This document shows positions 19,237 to 27,240 of a DNA stretch of 64,000 nt, piece after piece (the first letter of the stretch is position 1; every line of letters begins with the position of its first letter). Below the pieces are notes generated by a model that saw only the letters and a program-made list of their open reading frames with translations, was not told where the DNA came from and ran no database searches. The stretch covers positions 42,810 through 106,809 of the forward strand of contig NZ_AULH01000017.1 in NCBI RefSeq assembly GCF_000425185.1, in the 5' to 3' direction. Source of the DNA: Pleomorphomonas koreensis DSM 23070. Lineage in GTDB: Bacteria; Pseudomonadota; Alphaproteobacteria; Rhizobiales; Pleomorphomonadaceae. The translations under genes and the position numbers were made by a program.

Positions 19237-20277
19237 ATGAACACATTCGCCGATCATCCCCACCGCCGGTTCAACCCGCTCACCGGGGAGTGGGTGCTGG
19301 TGTCGCCGCACCGGGCCAAGCGGCCGTGGCAGGGGCAGGTGGAAAAGCTGCCGCCGGTCGCCGGCGTCGCGCACGATCCGCGGTGCAATCTCTGCACCGG
19401 CAACCTGCGCATGAACGGCGAGCGCAACCCGGACTACAAGCACACCTTCGTCTTCGACAACGACTTCGCGGCGCTGACGCCCGACGCGCCGTCCGACTAT
19501 CGCGACGACGACGGGCTGATGATCGCCGAGGGTGAATCCGGCCTCTGCCGGGTGTTGTGCTTCTCGCCGCGGCATGACCAGACGCTGGCGCGCATGTCGG
19601 TCGAGGAGATCACCTACGTCGTCGACGCCTGGATCGAGCAGTATGTCGACCTCGGCTCCCGGCCGGATATCGGCTCGGTGCTGATCTTCGAGAACCGCGG
19701 CGAGGTGATGGGCTGCTCGCAACCGCATCCGCACGGCCAGATCTGGTCGAGCCGGCACATGCCCAACGAGACCGCCAAGGAGACCGAACGTCAGCTCGCC
19801 TACTTCAAGGACAAGGGACGGGCGATGCTGGTCGACTATGTCGAGAAGGAGCTGAAGCTCGGCGAGCGCATCATCCACCAGAACGACCACTTCGTGGTGC
19901 TGGTGCCTTATTGGGCGATCTGGCCGTTCGAGACCATGGTGCTGCCCAAGCGCCGCATCGGCGGCTTCGACGAGTTCGCCGCCGGCGAGCGCGCCTCGCT
20001 GGCCGATGCGCTCTCCAACATCGCCATCCGCTACGACAACCTGTTCGAGACGTCCTTCCCCTATTCGATGGGCTTCCATCAGAAGCCGACCGACGGCGAG
20101 GCGCATGAGGAATGGCAGTTCCACGCCCATTTCTATCCGCCGCTGCTGCGTTCGGCGACGGTGAAGAAGTTCATGGTCGGCTTCGAGATGCTCGGCTCGC
20201 CGCAGCGCGACCTGACGCCCGAAACGGCGGCCCAGCGGCTGCGCGACCTCTCGACCGTGCACTATCTCGACCGCTGA
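19237..20277 (+). CDS. galT: galactose-1-phosphate uridylyltransferase
   Basis: A 346-aa protein of the GalT branch of the HIT superfamily. [20 protein letters not shown] opens the protein; CNLCTGN supplies zinc ligands, and the active-site [10 protein letters not shown] at about 164-173 carries the nucleophilic histidine. [17 protein letters not shown] is the second metal/substrate site. It moves UMP from UDP-glucose to galactose 1-phosphate, giving UDP-galactose and glucose 1-phosphate. It is paired with galK and followed by a strong hairpin. No galE is present in the window, so the epimerase must be elsewhere. Confidence 0.96.
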   Translation: MNTFADHPHRRFNPLTGEWVLVSPHRAKRPWQGQVEKLPPVAGVAHDPRCNLCTGNLRMNGERNPDYKHTFVFDNDFAALTPDAPSDYRDDDGLMIAEGESGLCRVLCFSPRHDQTLARMSVEEITYVVDAWIEQYVDLGSRPDIGSVLIFENRGEVMGCSQPHPHGQIWSSRHMPNETAKETERQLAYFKDKGRAMLVDYVEKELKLGERIIHQNDHFVVLVPYWAIWPFETMVLPKRRIGGFDEFAAGERASLADALSNIAIRYDNLFETSFPYSMGFHQKPTDGEAHEEWQFHAHFYPPLLRSATVKKFMVGFEMLGSPQRDLTPETAAQRLRDLSTVHYLDR

Positions 20278-20299
20278 GCGGGCAAATCCCCGAAAACGA

Positions 20300-20331
20300 G
20301 AACCGCCGCCGGAGCGATCCGGCGGCGGTTC
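20300..20331 (+). terminator. strong stem-loop between galT and yjfF
   Basis: Perfect 14-bp arms (20300-20313 and 20318-20331) surround a GCGA loop between two convergent genes. There is no long T run, so it may be a weak intrinsic terminator for both strands or an mRNA-end stabiliser. Confidence 0.65.
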
Positions 20332-20514
20332 CGCATTCAGGGAGGAGAGGGCACCGGCCAGGACGTTGCCGCGTTCCGTGGAACAGCCGCAGCGCCCTGT
20401 CGTTTCACGCTATTCCGGGCGGGAACGTGTCTTCCCCTGTCCTGATCTGCCCGAGAACTCCACTCCGGAGCATTGCCTCCGGCCGGATGACCCACCCGGC
20501 CGGGAGGAACTGCT

Positions 20515-21519
20515 TCAGGCGCTGCTTGCCTGGACGGCCGAGGCATGGCGCATGTTGCGGGCGCTGCGCTCGGACATCCACATCAGGCCGCGTTGCAGGG
20601 CGATGAAGCCGAACAGCAACAGGCCGATGACGATCTTGGTCCACCAGCTCGACAGCGTACCGTCGAACACGATGTAGGTCTGGATCAGCCCCTGGATGCA
20701 GATGCCGAGGAAGGTGCCGGCGACGAAGCCGTAGCCGCCCGTCAACAGCGTGCCGCCGATCACCACGGCGGCGATGGCGTCCAGCTCGACGCCGACGGCC
20801 GCCAGTGAGTAGCCGGCCGAGGTGTAGAGCGAGAAGACGATGCCGCTGAGGCCGGCCAGGAAGCCCGACAGGGCGTAGATGCCGACCGTCGTCTTGGCCA
20901 CCGGCACGCCCATCAGCTGGGCGGAGGTGAGGTTGCCGCCGAGCGCGTAGACGTAGGTGCCGAAGCGGGTGCGCTGGGCCAGCACGATGCCGACGGCGAA
21001 CACCACCAGCATGACGATGGCGATCAGCGTCAGCCGCCCGCCGCCGGGCATCACGAAGTAGATCTCCTGCAGGGTCGAATAGAATGGATGGGTGATGGGC
21101 ACCGAATCCGTGGTCAGCAGGTAGGAGATGCCGCGGGCGAGGAACATGCCGGCCAGCGTCACGATGAAGGGCGGCATGTCGAGGAAGAAGATGGTGGCGC
21201 CCATCGCCGCGCCGAAGGCGGTGGTGAGGCAGAGCACCATGACGAAGGCGACCAGCGGATGAATGCTGGTATCCCGCAGGATCACCGACAGGAACACGCC
21301 GGTGAAGGCGATCACCGAGCCGACCGACAGGTCGATGCCGCCCGACAGGATCACGAAGGTCATGCCGACCGCCGTGATGCCGAGGAAGGCGTTGTCGGTC
21401 AGGAGGTTACCGGCGACGCGCGTCGACAGCATGTTCGGGAACACCGAGATGCAGATGACGTAGGCCAGCACGAAGACCACGAAAGTGGCTATCAGCGGCA
21501 GGTACTTGGAATTTTTCAT
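20515..21519 (-). CDS. yjfF: sugar ABC transporter permease, YjfF type
   Basis: A 334-aa inner-membrane protein with about nine to ten hydrophobic segments and the permease hallmark VILSGGIDLSVGSVIAFTG near residues 55-73, typical of the carbohydrate-uptake-2 (RbsC-like) family. IAAVVIGGTLLTGGYG near 250 is the second conserved loop. It is the fourth gene of a ytfQ-ytfR-ytfT-yjfF series, the same order as the E. coli galactofuranose importer, and its start overlaps the ytfT stop (ATGA). It should pair with YtfT to form the channel. The gene sits end to end with galT. Confidence 0.88.
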   Translation of the reverse strand: MKNSKYLPLIATFVVFVLAYVICISVFPNMLSTRVAGNLLTDNAFLGITAVGMTFVILSGGIDLSVGSVIAFTGVFLSVILRDTSIHPLVAFVMVLCLTTAFGAAMGATIFFLDMPPFIVTLAGMFLARGISYLLTTDSVPITHPFYSTLQEIYFVMPGGGRLTLIAIVMLVVFAVGIVLAQRTRFGTYVYALGGNLTSAQLMGVPVAKTTVGIYALSGFLAGLSGIVFSLYTSAGYSLAAVGVELDAIAAVVIGGTLLTGGYGFVAGTFLGICIQGLIQTYIVFDGTLSSWWTKIVIGLLLFGFIALQRGLMWMSERSARNMRHASAVQASSA

Positions 21520-22553
21520 CGCGCCGCGTGCTCCCTGCTTTCGGTCTTGACCGCCACGGCGTGCCGGCTGGCACGGAAGTTGGCCATGGCGGTCTGGCTG
21601 GCCGGCGACTGGACGACCAGAATGATCAGGATGATCGCCGCCTTGATGATGAGGTTGAATTCCGGCGGGAAGCCCGCCAGGAGGATGCCGGTGTTGAGCG
21701 ACTGGATGATCATGGCGCCCATCAGCGAACCGACCAGCGAGAAGCGGCCGCCAAGCAGCGATGTGCCGCCGATGACCACCGCCAGGATGGCGTCCATCTC
21801 CAGCCACAGGCCGGCGTTGTTGGCGTCGGCGCCCTTGATGTCGGCGGCGGCGATGACGCCGGCGACGGCGGCGCAGAGGCCCGACACCGCGTAGACGGCG
21901 AGCAGGATGACGCGCGAGTTGACGCCCGACAGCGTCGAGGCGCGGCGGTTGACGCCGATGGCCTCGATCAGCAGGCCGAGGGCCGAGCGCCGCACCACCA
22001 GGATGGCCAGGATGGCGATGACGATCCAGATGATCACCGGCATCGGCAGCGTCAGGAACGAGCCGGAGCCGACGAAGATCAGCTCGGGCTTGTCGTTGAA
22101 CGTCAGGATGACGCCGGCGGTGATCAGCTGGGCGATGCCGCGGCCGGCCACCATCAGGATCAGCGTGGCGATGATCGGCTGGATGTCGAGCAGGGCGACC
22201 AGCGCTCCGTTCCACAGGCCGCAGATCAGGCCGACGAACAGCGCGCCGGCCAGCGTCGCGGGCAGCGAGTAGCCGGAAGTGATCAGCGAGGCCGCCACGG
22301 CGCCGACGATGGCCATCACGGCGCCGACCGAGAGGTCGATGCCCTTGGTGGCGATCACCAGCGTCATGCCGATGGCCAGCAGCGTCACCGGCGCGCCGCG
22401 GTTGAGCACGTCGATCAGCGAGCCGTAGAGCCGGCCGTTCTGGATCTCGATCGAGAAGAAGCCGGGCGAGATGATCGCATTGAGCGCAAGGATCACCGCC
22501 AGGACGATCAGCTGGGGTGTCCGTTCACGAAGGATGGTGGGCACAGCCATCAT
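21516..22553 (-). CDS. ytfT: sugar ABC transporter permease, YtfT type
   Basis: A 345-aa membrane protein of the RbsC-like permease family with many hydrophobic segments. The signature ATKGIDLSVGAVMAIVGAV is near residues 68-86, and DAILAVVIGGTSLLGGRFS near 250. The last 40 residues are polar and basic, probably cytoplasmic. It overlaps both neighbours by 4 bases (ytfR stop and yjfF start), so the three genes are translationally coupled. Together with YjfF it would form a heterodimeric pore for the YtfQ-bound furanose sugar. Confidence 0.88.
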   Translation of the reverse strand: MMAVPTILRERTPQLIVLAVILALNAIISPGFFSIEIQNGRLYGSLIDVLNRGAPVTLLAIGMTLVIATKGIDLSVGAVMAIVGAVAASLITSGYSLPATLAGALFVGLICGLWNGALVALLDIQPIIATLILMVAGRGIAQLITAGVILTFNDKPELIFVGSGSFLTLPMPVIIWIVIAILAILVVRRSALGLLIEAIGVNRRASTLSGVNSRVILLAVYAVSGLCAAVAGVIAAADIKGADANNAGLWLEMDAILAVVIGGTSLLGGRFSLVGSLMGAMIIQSLNTGILLAGFPPEFNLIIKAAIILIILVVQSPASQTAMANFRASRHAVAVKTESREHAAR

Positions 22554-24070
22554 GCAGCCTCCCCGGTCGCGCCATGCGAAGCGATGGCTTTCATGATGTG
22601 GTCGGTGGAAATCCGGTCGCCGGTCAGCTCGTCGATCATCTTGCGGTCGCGAAGCACGATGATGCGCGAGGAGTAGCCGACGAGTTCGCCAAGCTCGGAG
22701 GAGATGACGAGCAGCGCCATGCCGTGTTCGCAGAGATCGATGATCAGGCGGATGATTTCGGCGTGGGCGCCGACGTCGATGCCGCGCGTCGGCTCGTCGA
22801 GGATCAGGAAGCGCGGATTGGTGGCCAGCCAGCGGGCGAGCAGCACCTTCTGCTGGTTGCCGCCCGACAGGAACTTGATCGGCTTCTCGCGGTCGGAGGT
22901 GCGGATGTCGAGCGCGGCGATGTAGCGGTCGGCCAGTGCCTCCTGCTCGCCGCGGGACAGCGGACGCATCCAGCCGCGCTGGGCCTGAAGGGCGAAGATG
23001 ATGTTCTCGCGCACGGAGAGGTCGCCGACGATGCCGTCGGTCTTGCGGTCTTCCGGACAGAAGGCGAAGCCCTCGGCGATCGCCTTGCGCGGCGAGGTCA
23101 TGCCCACCGGCGCGCCGGCGACGGAGATGGTGCCGCTGTCGGCGCGCTCGATGCCGAACACCAGCTGCGCCATCTCGGTGCGGCCGGAGCCGAGCAGGCC
23201 GGCGACGCCGACCACTTCGCCCTGGCGGATGTCGAGATCGATCGGATCGACGGTGCCGCGCTTGCCGAGCTGGCGCAGCGACACCAGCGGCTCGGTCTTG
23301 GCCGTGCTGGGATCGATGGTGCGCTTGATGCCGGATTCGAGCTGGCGGCCGAGCATCATCGAGACGAGCTTCAGCCGTTCGAGGCCGGCCACCGGCACGG
23401 TGTCGATCAGGCGGCCGTTGCGCAGCACGGTGATGGTGTCGGCGATCTGGTAAACCTGGTCGAGGAAATGGCTGATGAAGATGATGCCCATGCCGCGGGC
23501 GCGGAGCTGCCGGACCACGGAGAACAGCATCTCGACCTCGTGGGCGTCGAGACTGGCCGTCGGTTCGTCGAGCACCAGCACCTTGCCGGAGATGTCGACG
23601 GCGCGGGCGATGGCGACCACCTGCTGGATGGCGACCGAGAAGTTGGCGAGCGGCGCGGTGACGTCGATGCCGAGACCGTAGGTGTCGAGGATGGCGCGCG
23701 AACGGCGGTTCATCTCGCGGACGTCGGTGAGGCCGAAGCGCTTGGGCTGGCGGCCCAGGAACAGGTTCTCGGCGACGGTGAGGTTGGTGAGGAGGTTGAC
23801 CTCCTGATAGACCGTGCCGATGCCCAGCTTCTGGGCGTCGACCACGTCGCGCGGGAAAATGGGCGTCCCTTCGAGCAGGACTTCACCCTCGTCGCGGCGG
23901 TAGGCACCGGTGATGATCTTGATGAGCGTCGATTTGCCGGCGCCGTTCTCGCCCAGAAGGGCGTGCACTTCGCCGGCCTTCAGGGTGAAATCGACGTTCT
24001 CGAGCGCGGACACGCCGAGAAAGGCCTTGCTGACTCCGCGTACCGATAGCAGCGGCTGAGCGTTCGCCAT
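22550..24070 (-). CDS. ytfR: sugar ABC transporter ATP-binding protein, YtfR type
   Basis: A 506-aa double ATPase. The first half has Walker A LLGENGAGKSTLIK at about 38-51 and Walker B LVLDEPTASLD. The second half has the degenerate Walker A GLLGSGRTEM, typical of the second domain of sugar ABC ATPases, the signature FLSGGNQQKVLLARWL, and Walker B LILDEPTRGIDVG. It powers import of the sugar delivered by YtfQ. It is separated from ytfQ by 155 bases with a stem-loop, which probably keeps the binding protein in excess. Confidence 0.92.
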   Translation of the reverse strand: MANAQPLLSVRGVSKAFLGVSALENVDFTLKAGEVHALLGENGAGKSTLIKIITGAYRRDEGEVLLEGTPIFPRDVVDAQKLGIGTVYQEVNLLTNLTVAENLFLGRQPKRFGLTDVREMNRRSRAILDTYGLGIDVTAPLANFSVAIQQVVAIARAVDISGKVLVLDEPTASLDAHEVEMLFSVVRQLRARGMGIIFISHFLDQVYQIADTITVLRNGRLIDTVPVAGLERLKLVSMMLGRQLESGIKRTIDPSTAKTEPLVSLRQLGKRGTVDPIDLDIRQGEVVGVAGLLGSGRTEMAQLVFGIERADSGTISVAGAPVGMTSPRKAIAEGFAFCPEDRKTDGIVGDLSVRENIIFALQAQRGWMRPLSRGEQEALADRYIAALDIRTSDREKPIKFLSGGNQQKVLLARWLATNPRFLILDEPTRGIDVGAHAEIIRLIIDLCEHGMALLVISSELGELVGYSSRIIVLRDRKMIDELTGDRISTDHIMKAIASHGATGEAA

Positions 24071-24184
24071 GGTGACCGATCCAACTATTGCAGATCAAAA
24101 AAACGGGCCGCCCTCCGATGCGGCGGCCTCACCCCGAGGGACAAGCCCGCCGGCAGCCGGAAAAAGCGGCCCGGCAATGAAGGA

Positions 24185-24215
24185 GAACGCCGCTCCCGTG
24201 GTTGAAGCGGCGTTC
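24185..24215 (-). promoter_or_regulatory. intergenic stem-loop between ytfQ and ytfR
   Basis: GAACGCCGCT and AGCGGCGTTC, perfect 10-bp arms around an 11-base loop, start 11 bases after the ytfQ stop on the transcript. There is no T run. This position is typical of 3'-end-stabilising hairpins that raise binding-protein yield relative to downstream transporter genes. Confidence 0.6.
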
Positions 24216-24225
24216 CGGGTCGGTA

Positions 24226-25182
24226 TCAGTAACCGAGGCCCTTCTTCTCGTCGTAGACCTTCTGCGGATCGTCAGCCGGCGTGTAGAGCTTGGACTCGGT
24301 CTGGATCCACTTGGCGGGCTCCTTCTTGTCCTTGAGATAGGCGTCAAGGGCGTCGAAGGCCGGGCCGGCCATGTTGGGGGTCAGCTCGACGGTGGCGTTG
24401 GCTTCGCCGGCGACGAACGCCTGGAAGATGTCCGGCACGGCGTCGATGGAGACGACCAGGATGTCCTTGCCCGGCTGCAGGCCGGCTTCCTTGATCGCCT
24501 GGATGGCGCCGACGGCCATGTCGTCGTTATGGGCGTAGAGGGCGCAGATGTTCTTGCCGCCGTTCTCGGCCTTCAGGAACGATTCCGCCACTTCCTTGCC
24601 CTTGGTGCGGGTGAAGTCGCCGGTCTGGCTGCGGATGATCTTCAGGTTATCGTGGCCGGCAATGGCTTCCTCGAAGCCCTTCTTGCGGTTGATGGCCGGC
24701 GAAGAGCCGGTCGTGCCCTGCAGCTCGACGATGTTGCACGGCTTGTCGCCAACCGTCTTCACCAGCCAGTCGCCGGCGACCTTGCCCTCGTGGACCTGAT
24801 CGGACGTGACGGCGGTGAGGTAGAGGTCATCCGGCGCATCGATCTGGCGGTCGAGCAGGATCACCGGAATGTTGGCTTCCTTGGCTTCCTTGAGGACGGC
24901 ATCCCAGCCGGTGGCGACCACCGGGGCGATCAGGATCGCGTCAACGCCCTGGGCGATGAACGAACGAACGGCCTTGATCTGGTTTTCCTGCTTCTGCTGG
25001 GCGTCGGCGAACTTCAGGTCGATGCCGCGCTTCTGCGCTTCCATCTTGGTGACGCTGGTCTCGGCAGCGCGCCAGCCGGACTCCGAACCGATCTGCGAGA
25101 AGCCGACGGTCAGGGCAAAAGCGGACGAAACAGTGAGGGCCGTCGCGAACGCCGTCGCGGCGAGCAGTTTAAAGGTGCGCAT
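24226..25182 (-). CDS. ytfQ: periplasmic sugar-binding protein, YtfQ type
   Basis: A 318-aa protein with a clear Sec signal peptide (MRTFKLLAATAFATALTVSS, cleavage near AFA). The periplasmic-binding-protein fold follows: GFSQIGSESGWRAAETSV, LIAPVVATGWDAVLKEA, VILLDRQID, IVELQGTTGSSPAINRKKG, ALYAHNDDMAVGAIQAIKEA. These match the galactofuranose-binding YtfQ family well. GGAGGAGAGC stands before the ATG at 25182, which rules out the longer frame. It captures the sugar in the periplasm and hands it to YtfT-YjfF. It heads its operon. Confidence 0.92.
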   Translation of the reverse strand: MRTFKLLAATAFATALTVSSAFALTVGFSQIGSESGWRAAETSVTKMEAQKRGIDLKFADAQQKQENQIKAVRSFIAQGVDAILIAPVVATGWDAVLKEAKEANIPVILLDRQIDAPDDLYLTAVTSDQVHEGKVAGDWLVKTVGDKPCNIVELQGTTGSSPAINRKKGFEEAIAGHDNLKIIRSQTGDFTRTKGKEVAESFLKAENGGKNICALYAHNDDMAVGAIQAIKEAGLQPGKDILVVSIDAVPDIFQAFVAGEANATVELTPNMAGPAFDALDAYLKDKKEPAKWIQTESKLYTPADDPQKVYDEKKGLGY

Positions 25183-25351
25183 GCTCTCCTCCACATTAAT
25201 GTACCCGGAAGCAACCGGCCTGGCAGGCTTCTTCTCCCCGGTAGCCGGCCTCCACACCGGCGAGGGAAACTTAGCTCAGGCGGGTTTTTTGCGAAAGAGA
25301 CAAATTGGTCTTCTTCATAGAAGATTCTGCTGAATGGACGGGGTCAAGCTC

Positions 25352-25367
25352 TTATACTAAAGTATAA
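25352..25367. promoter_or_regulatory. palindromic operator candidate upstream of ytfQ
   Basis: TTATACT-AA-AGTATAA, a perfect 7-bp inverted repeat with a 2-base centre, lies about 170 bases upstream of the ytfQ start in a locally AT-rich patch. It fits a dimeric repressor or activator site over the ytfQ promoter. The rest of 25183-25708, apart from ribosome binding sequences, shows no gene. Confidence 0.5.
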
Positions 25368-25708
25368 TATCCCGGTGGATGGGGAAAATTGTGCGATTTA
25401 TTCTCATCAAAAAGCCTCGGCGCGGCGGGATTTGGTGTTTATCGATCTACGTTTGTTCGAAACGTTCCGTCTTGTGAAAAACCTTGAAATGTACTATTTA
25501 TTCCGGGGTTCGGCGATGTGTTCCCGGAACATGTTCGGTGCATTTTCCCTGGCAGCGGCCTTGGGAGACCTGGCGGCGTCTTCATTGGCACCGCACGGGA
25601 ATACCGTGAATTTTTCGATGGATTAGGTTCCCGTTCCCACACTGCCGCCCGGACTTGCCGCGCCTTCCGTCCATATCACCCCGAGACGGTATGCCGACGT
25701 CTTCGCCA

Positions 25709-25915
25709 TCAGCGGGCGTTGACGCAAGGACACGTCTCGACGAAGCCGGTCAGCGGGGCGGGGGTGGCTGGCCGATGCCGGCCGACATCTCCAGGTTGAT
25801 GCGGCGCGTGACGTTTCGCCGCGGACACCACGAGGCGCGGCGACGGCAAAAAGGCCGGGATACGGTTCAACGTCGAGACCGACGCCGTGGAGCGTCACCC
25901 GGCAGCGGATGCCGG
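25709..25915 (-). pseudogene. decayed second copy of the lipB 3' end
   Basis: In minus-strand translation this stretch repeats the C-terminal third of LipB in a different frame from the intact gene. [18 protein letters not shown] parallels [20 protein letters not shown]; then VAAPRGVRG parallels IVPCGIRG, and after frame changes GFVETCPCVNAR parallels [11 protein letters not shown]. The catalytic cysteine position is arginine, and at least two frame breaks are needed to follow the match. The similarity is clear but diverged, so the duplication is old. The fragment's first bases also form the last codons of intact lipB, so the lipB stop lies inside the repeat. Confidence 0.65.
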
Positions 25916-26641
25916 TGTCTTGTCCTCTTTGCCGTCGGCGGCGTTGATGCAGGGGCCGAACACCTCGACGAAGCTCGCCCGCAGGGCGGCGTCCGCCTCG
26001 TCCAGGCCGACCGGCAGCCCGAGGTCGACGAGGCTGGTGACGCCGTGCCCCCGGATGCCGCAGGGCACGATGCCGGCGAAATGGCCGAGATCCGGCTCGA
26101 CGTTGAGGCTGAAGCCGTGGAACGTCACCCAGCGGCGGACGCGGATGCCGATGGCGGCGATCTTGTCCTCGGCGCCGTCGCCCTTGTCCGGCCGGCGCAC
26201 CCAGACGCCGACGCGGTCCTCGCGGCGCTCGCCGCGCACGTTGAAGGCGGCCAGCGCGCCGATGATCCAGCGTTCCAGCGCCGCCACGAAGGCACGGATG
26301 TCCTTGTGGCGGCGTTCGAGGTCGAGCATCACGTAGGCCACCCGCTGGCCCGGCCCGTGGTAGGTGTACTGCCCGCCGCGGCCGCTGGCGTAGACCGGGA
26401 AGCGGCCGGGCTCGACGAGGTCGCGGGCGTCGGCACTGGTGCCCGCGGTATAAAGGGGAGGGTGCTCGACCAGCCAGACCAGCTCGGCTGCCCGGCCCTC
26501 CGAAATGGCGGCGACACGTTCCTCCATGAAGACGACGGCGCGCTCGTAGTCGACGAGGCCGGACTCGACGCGCCATTCGGCCGGCGGCGAGCCGGGGATG
26601 GCGTGCATGTCCGTCCTGATTTCGGATCGTTCGTTAACCAT
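25895..26641 (-). CDS. lipB: lipoyl(octanoyl) transferase
   Basis: A 248-aa enzyme that moves octanoyl from acyl carrier protein to lipoyl domains of 2-oxoacid dehydrogenases and GcvH. The family motifs are all here: [34 protein letters not shown], the catalytic lysine region [18 protein letters not shown], and the catalytic cysteine in [14 protein letters not shown]. Two starts are possible: ATG at 26641, with AAGG 8 bases ahead, and ATG at 26608. The last 10 residues (DKTPASAAG) are unlike other LipB ends and come from reading into a degenerate duplicate of lipB. This tail change should be harmless, as it lies beyond the fold. Confidence 0.95.
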   Translation of the reverse strand: MVNERSEIRTDMHAIPGSPPAEWRVESGLVDYERAVVFMEERVAAISEGRAAELVWLVEHPPLYTAGTSADARDLVEPGRFPVYASGRGGQYTYHGPGQRVAYVMLDLERRHKDIRAFVAALERWIIGALAAFNVRGERREDRVGVWVRRPDKGDGAEDKIAAIGIRVRRWVTFHGFSLNVEPDLGHFAGIVPCGIRGHGVTSLVDLGLPVGLDEADAALRASFVEVFGPCINAADGKEDKTPASAAG

Positions 26642-26724
26642 TCGGTAACCTTATGCCGCGAACACTCGGCAAGCGACAACGAAGCGCTTCGCCGGCGGCA
26701 GGAAGATAGGACCGATCAGCACCG

Positions 26725-26991
26725 ATGGCCACTCTGGAGAAGATCAAGGTCGAGATCTCCGTCGTGCTCGGCGGGCAGACCATGCCGATCCATCAGCTCT
26801 TGCGCATGGGACGCGGCGCGGTGATCGAACTCGACCATTCGGCCGACGAGGATGTCGACATCCTCGCCAACAACCTGCCGGTGGCCAAGGGACAGGTGGT
26901 GCTGAAGGGTGACCGCGTCACCGTGTCGATCACCGAGGTGCTGACCCGGCCGGCCTCCTACCGCCGCCTCGACGACGTGACGAAGATCTGA
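26725..26991 (+). CDS. fliN: FliN-like flagellar motor switch protein
   Basis: An 88-aa protein made of one SpoA/FliN C-terminal domain: IKVEISVVLGGQTMPIHQLL, then GAVIELDHSADEDVDILANN and VAKGQVVLKGDRVTVSITEV. FliN forms the C-ring with FliM and FliG and sets rotation sense; short alphaproteobacterial versions carry just this domain. No other flagellar gene is in the window, so it is either a detached fliN or a SpoA protein for another secretion ring. It is divergent from lipB. Confidence 0.8.
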   Translation: MATLEKIKVEISVVLGGQTMPIHQLLRMGRGAVIELDHSADEDVDILANNLPVAKGQVVLKGDRVTVSITEVLTRPASYRRLDDVTKI

Positions 26992-27118
26992 CGGAATCTT
27001 CCGGATTTCCGGGGCTTTTCCAGTGCTGGCAAAATTCTTCCTTTGGGCCTCTTGTGCCCTGGAGAATCTCTTGCTAGATACCCGGCGCCGGCCCGGAAGG
27101 GGTGGCATCTACCACGAT

Positions 27119-27203
27119 GCGGTCGTGGCGGAATTGGTAGACGCGCAGCGTTGAGGTCGCTGTGTCGCAAGACGTGGAAGTTCGAGTCTTCTCGACCGCA
27201 CCA
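27119..27203 (+). tRNA. tRNA-Leu(GAG)
   Basis: The acceptor GCGGTCG pairs with CGACCGC. The D arm is GGCGGAATTGGTAGACGC, the anticodon arm CAGCGTTGAGGTCGCTG with anticodon GAG, and the T loop GTTCGAGTC. Discriminator A and an encoded CCA end at 27203. Its 3' end points at the integrase, marking it as the likely prophage attachment site. Confidence 0.95.
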
Positions 27204-27206
27204 TCT

Positions 27207-27240
27207 AAAAAAGCCGGGCATTCAAGTGCCCGGCTTTTTT
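27207..27240. terminator. bidirectional rho-independent terminator after tRNA-Leu
   Basis: 14-bp arms (27207-27220 and 27227-27240) with a TTCAAG loop; a run of A on the left and T on the right make it work in both directions. It ends the tRNA transcript and, from the other side, the integrase operon, whose stop codon overlaps the T run. Confidence 0.9.

Noticed and set aside
22517..24049. 510-codon plus-strand frame across ytfR
   Set aside because: Antisense to a complete ABC ATPase with all motifs; Asp/His/Gly-rich as expected from a complementary-strand artefact.
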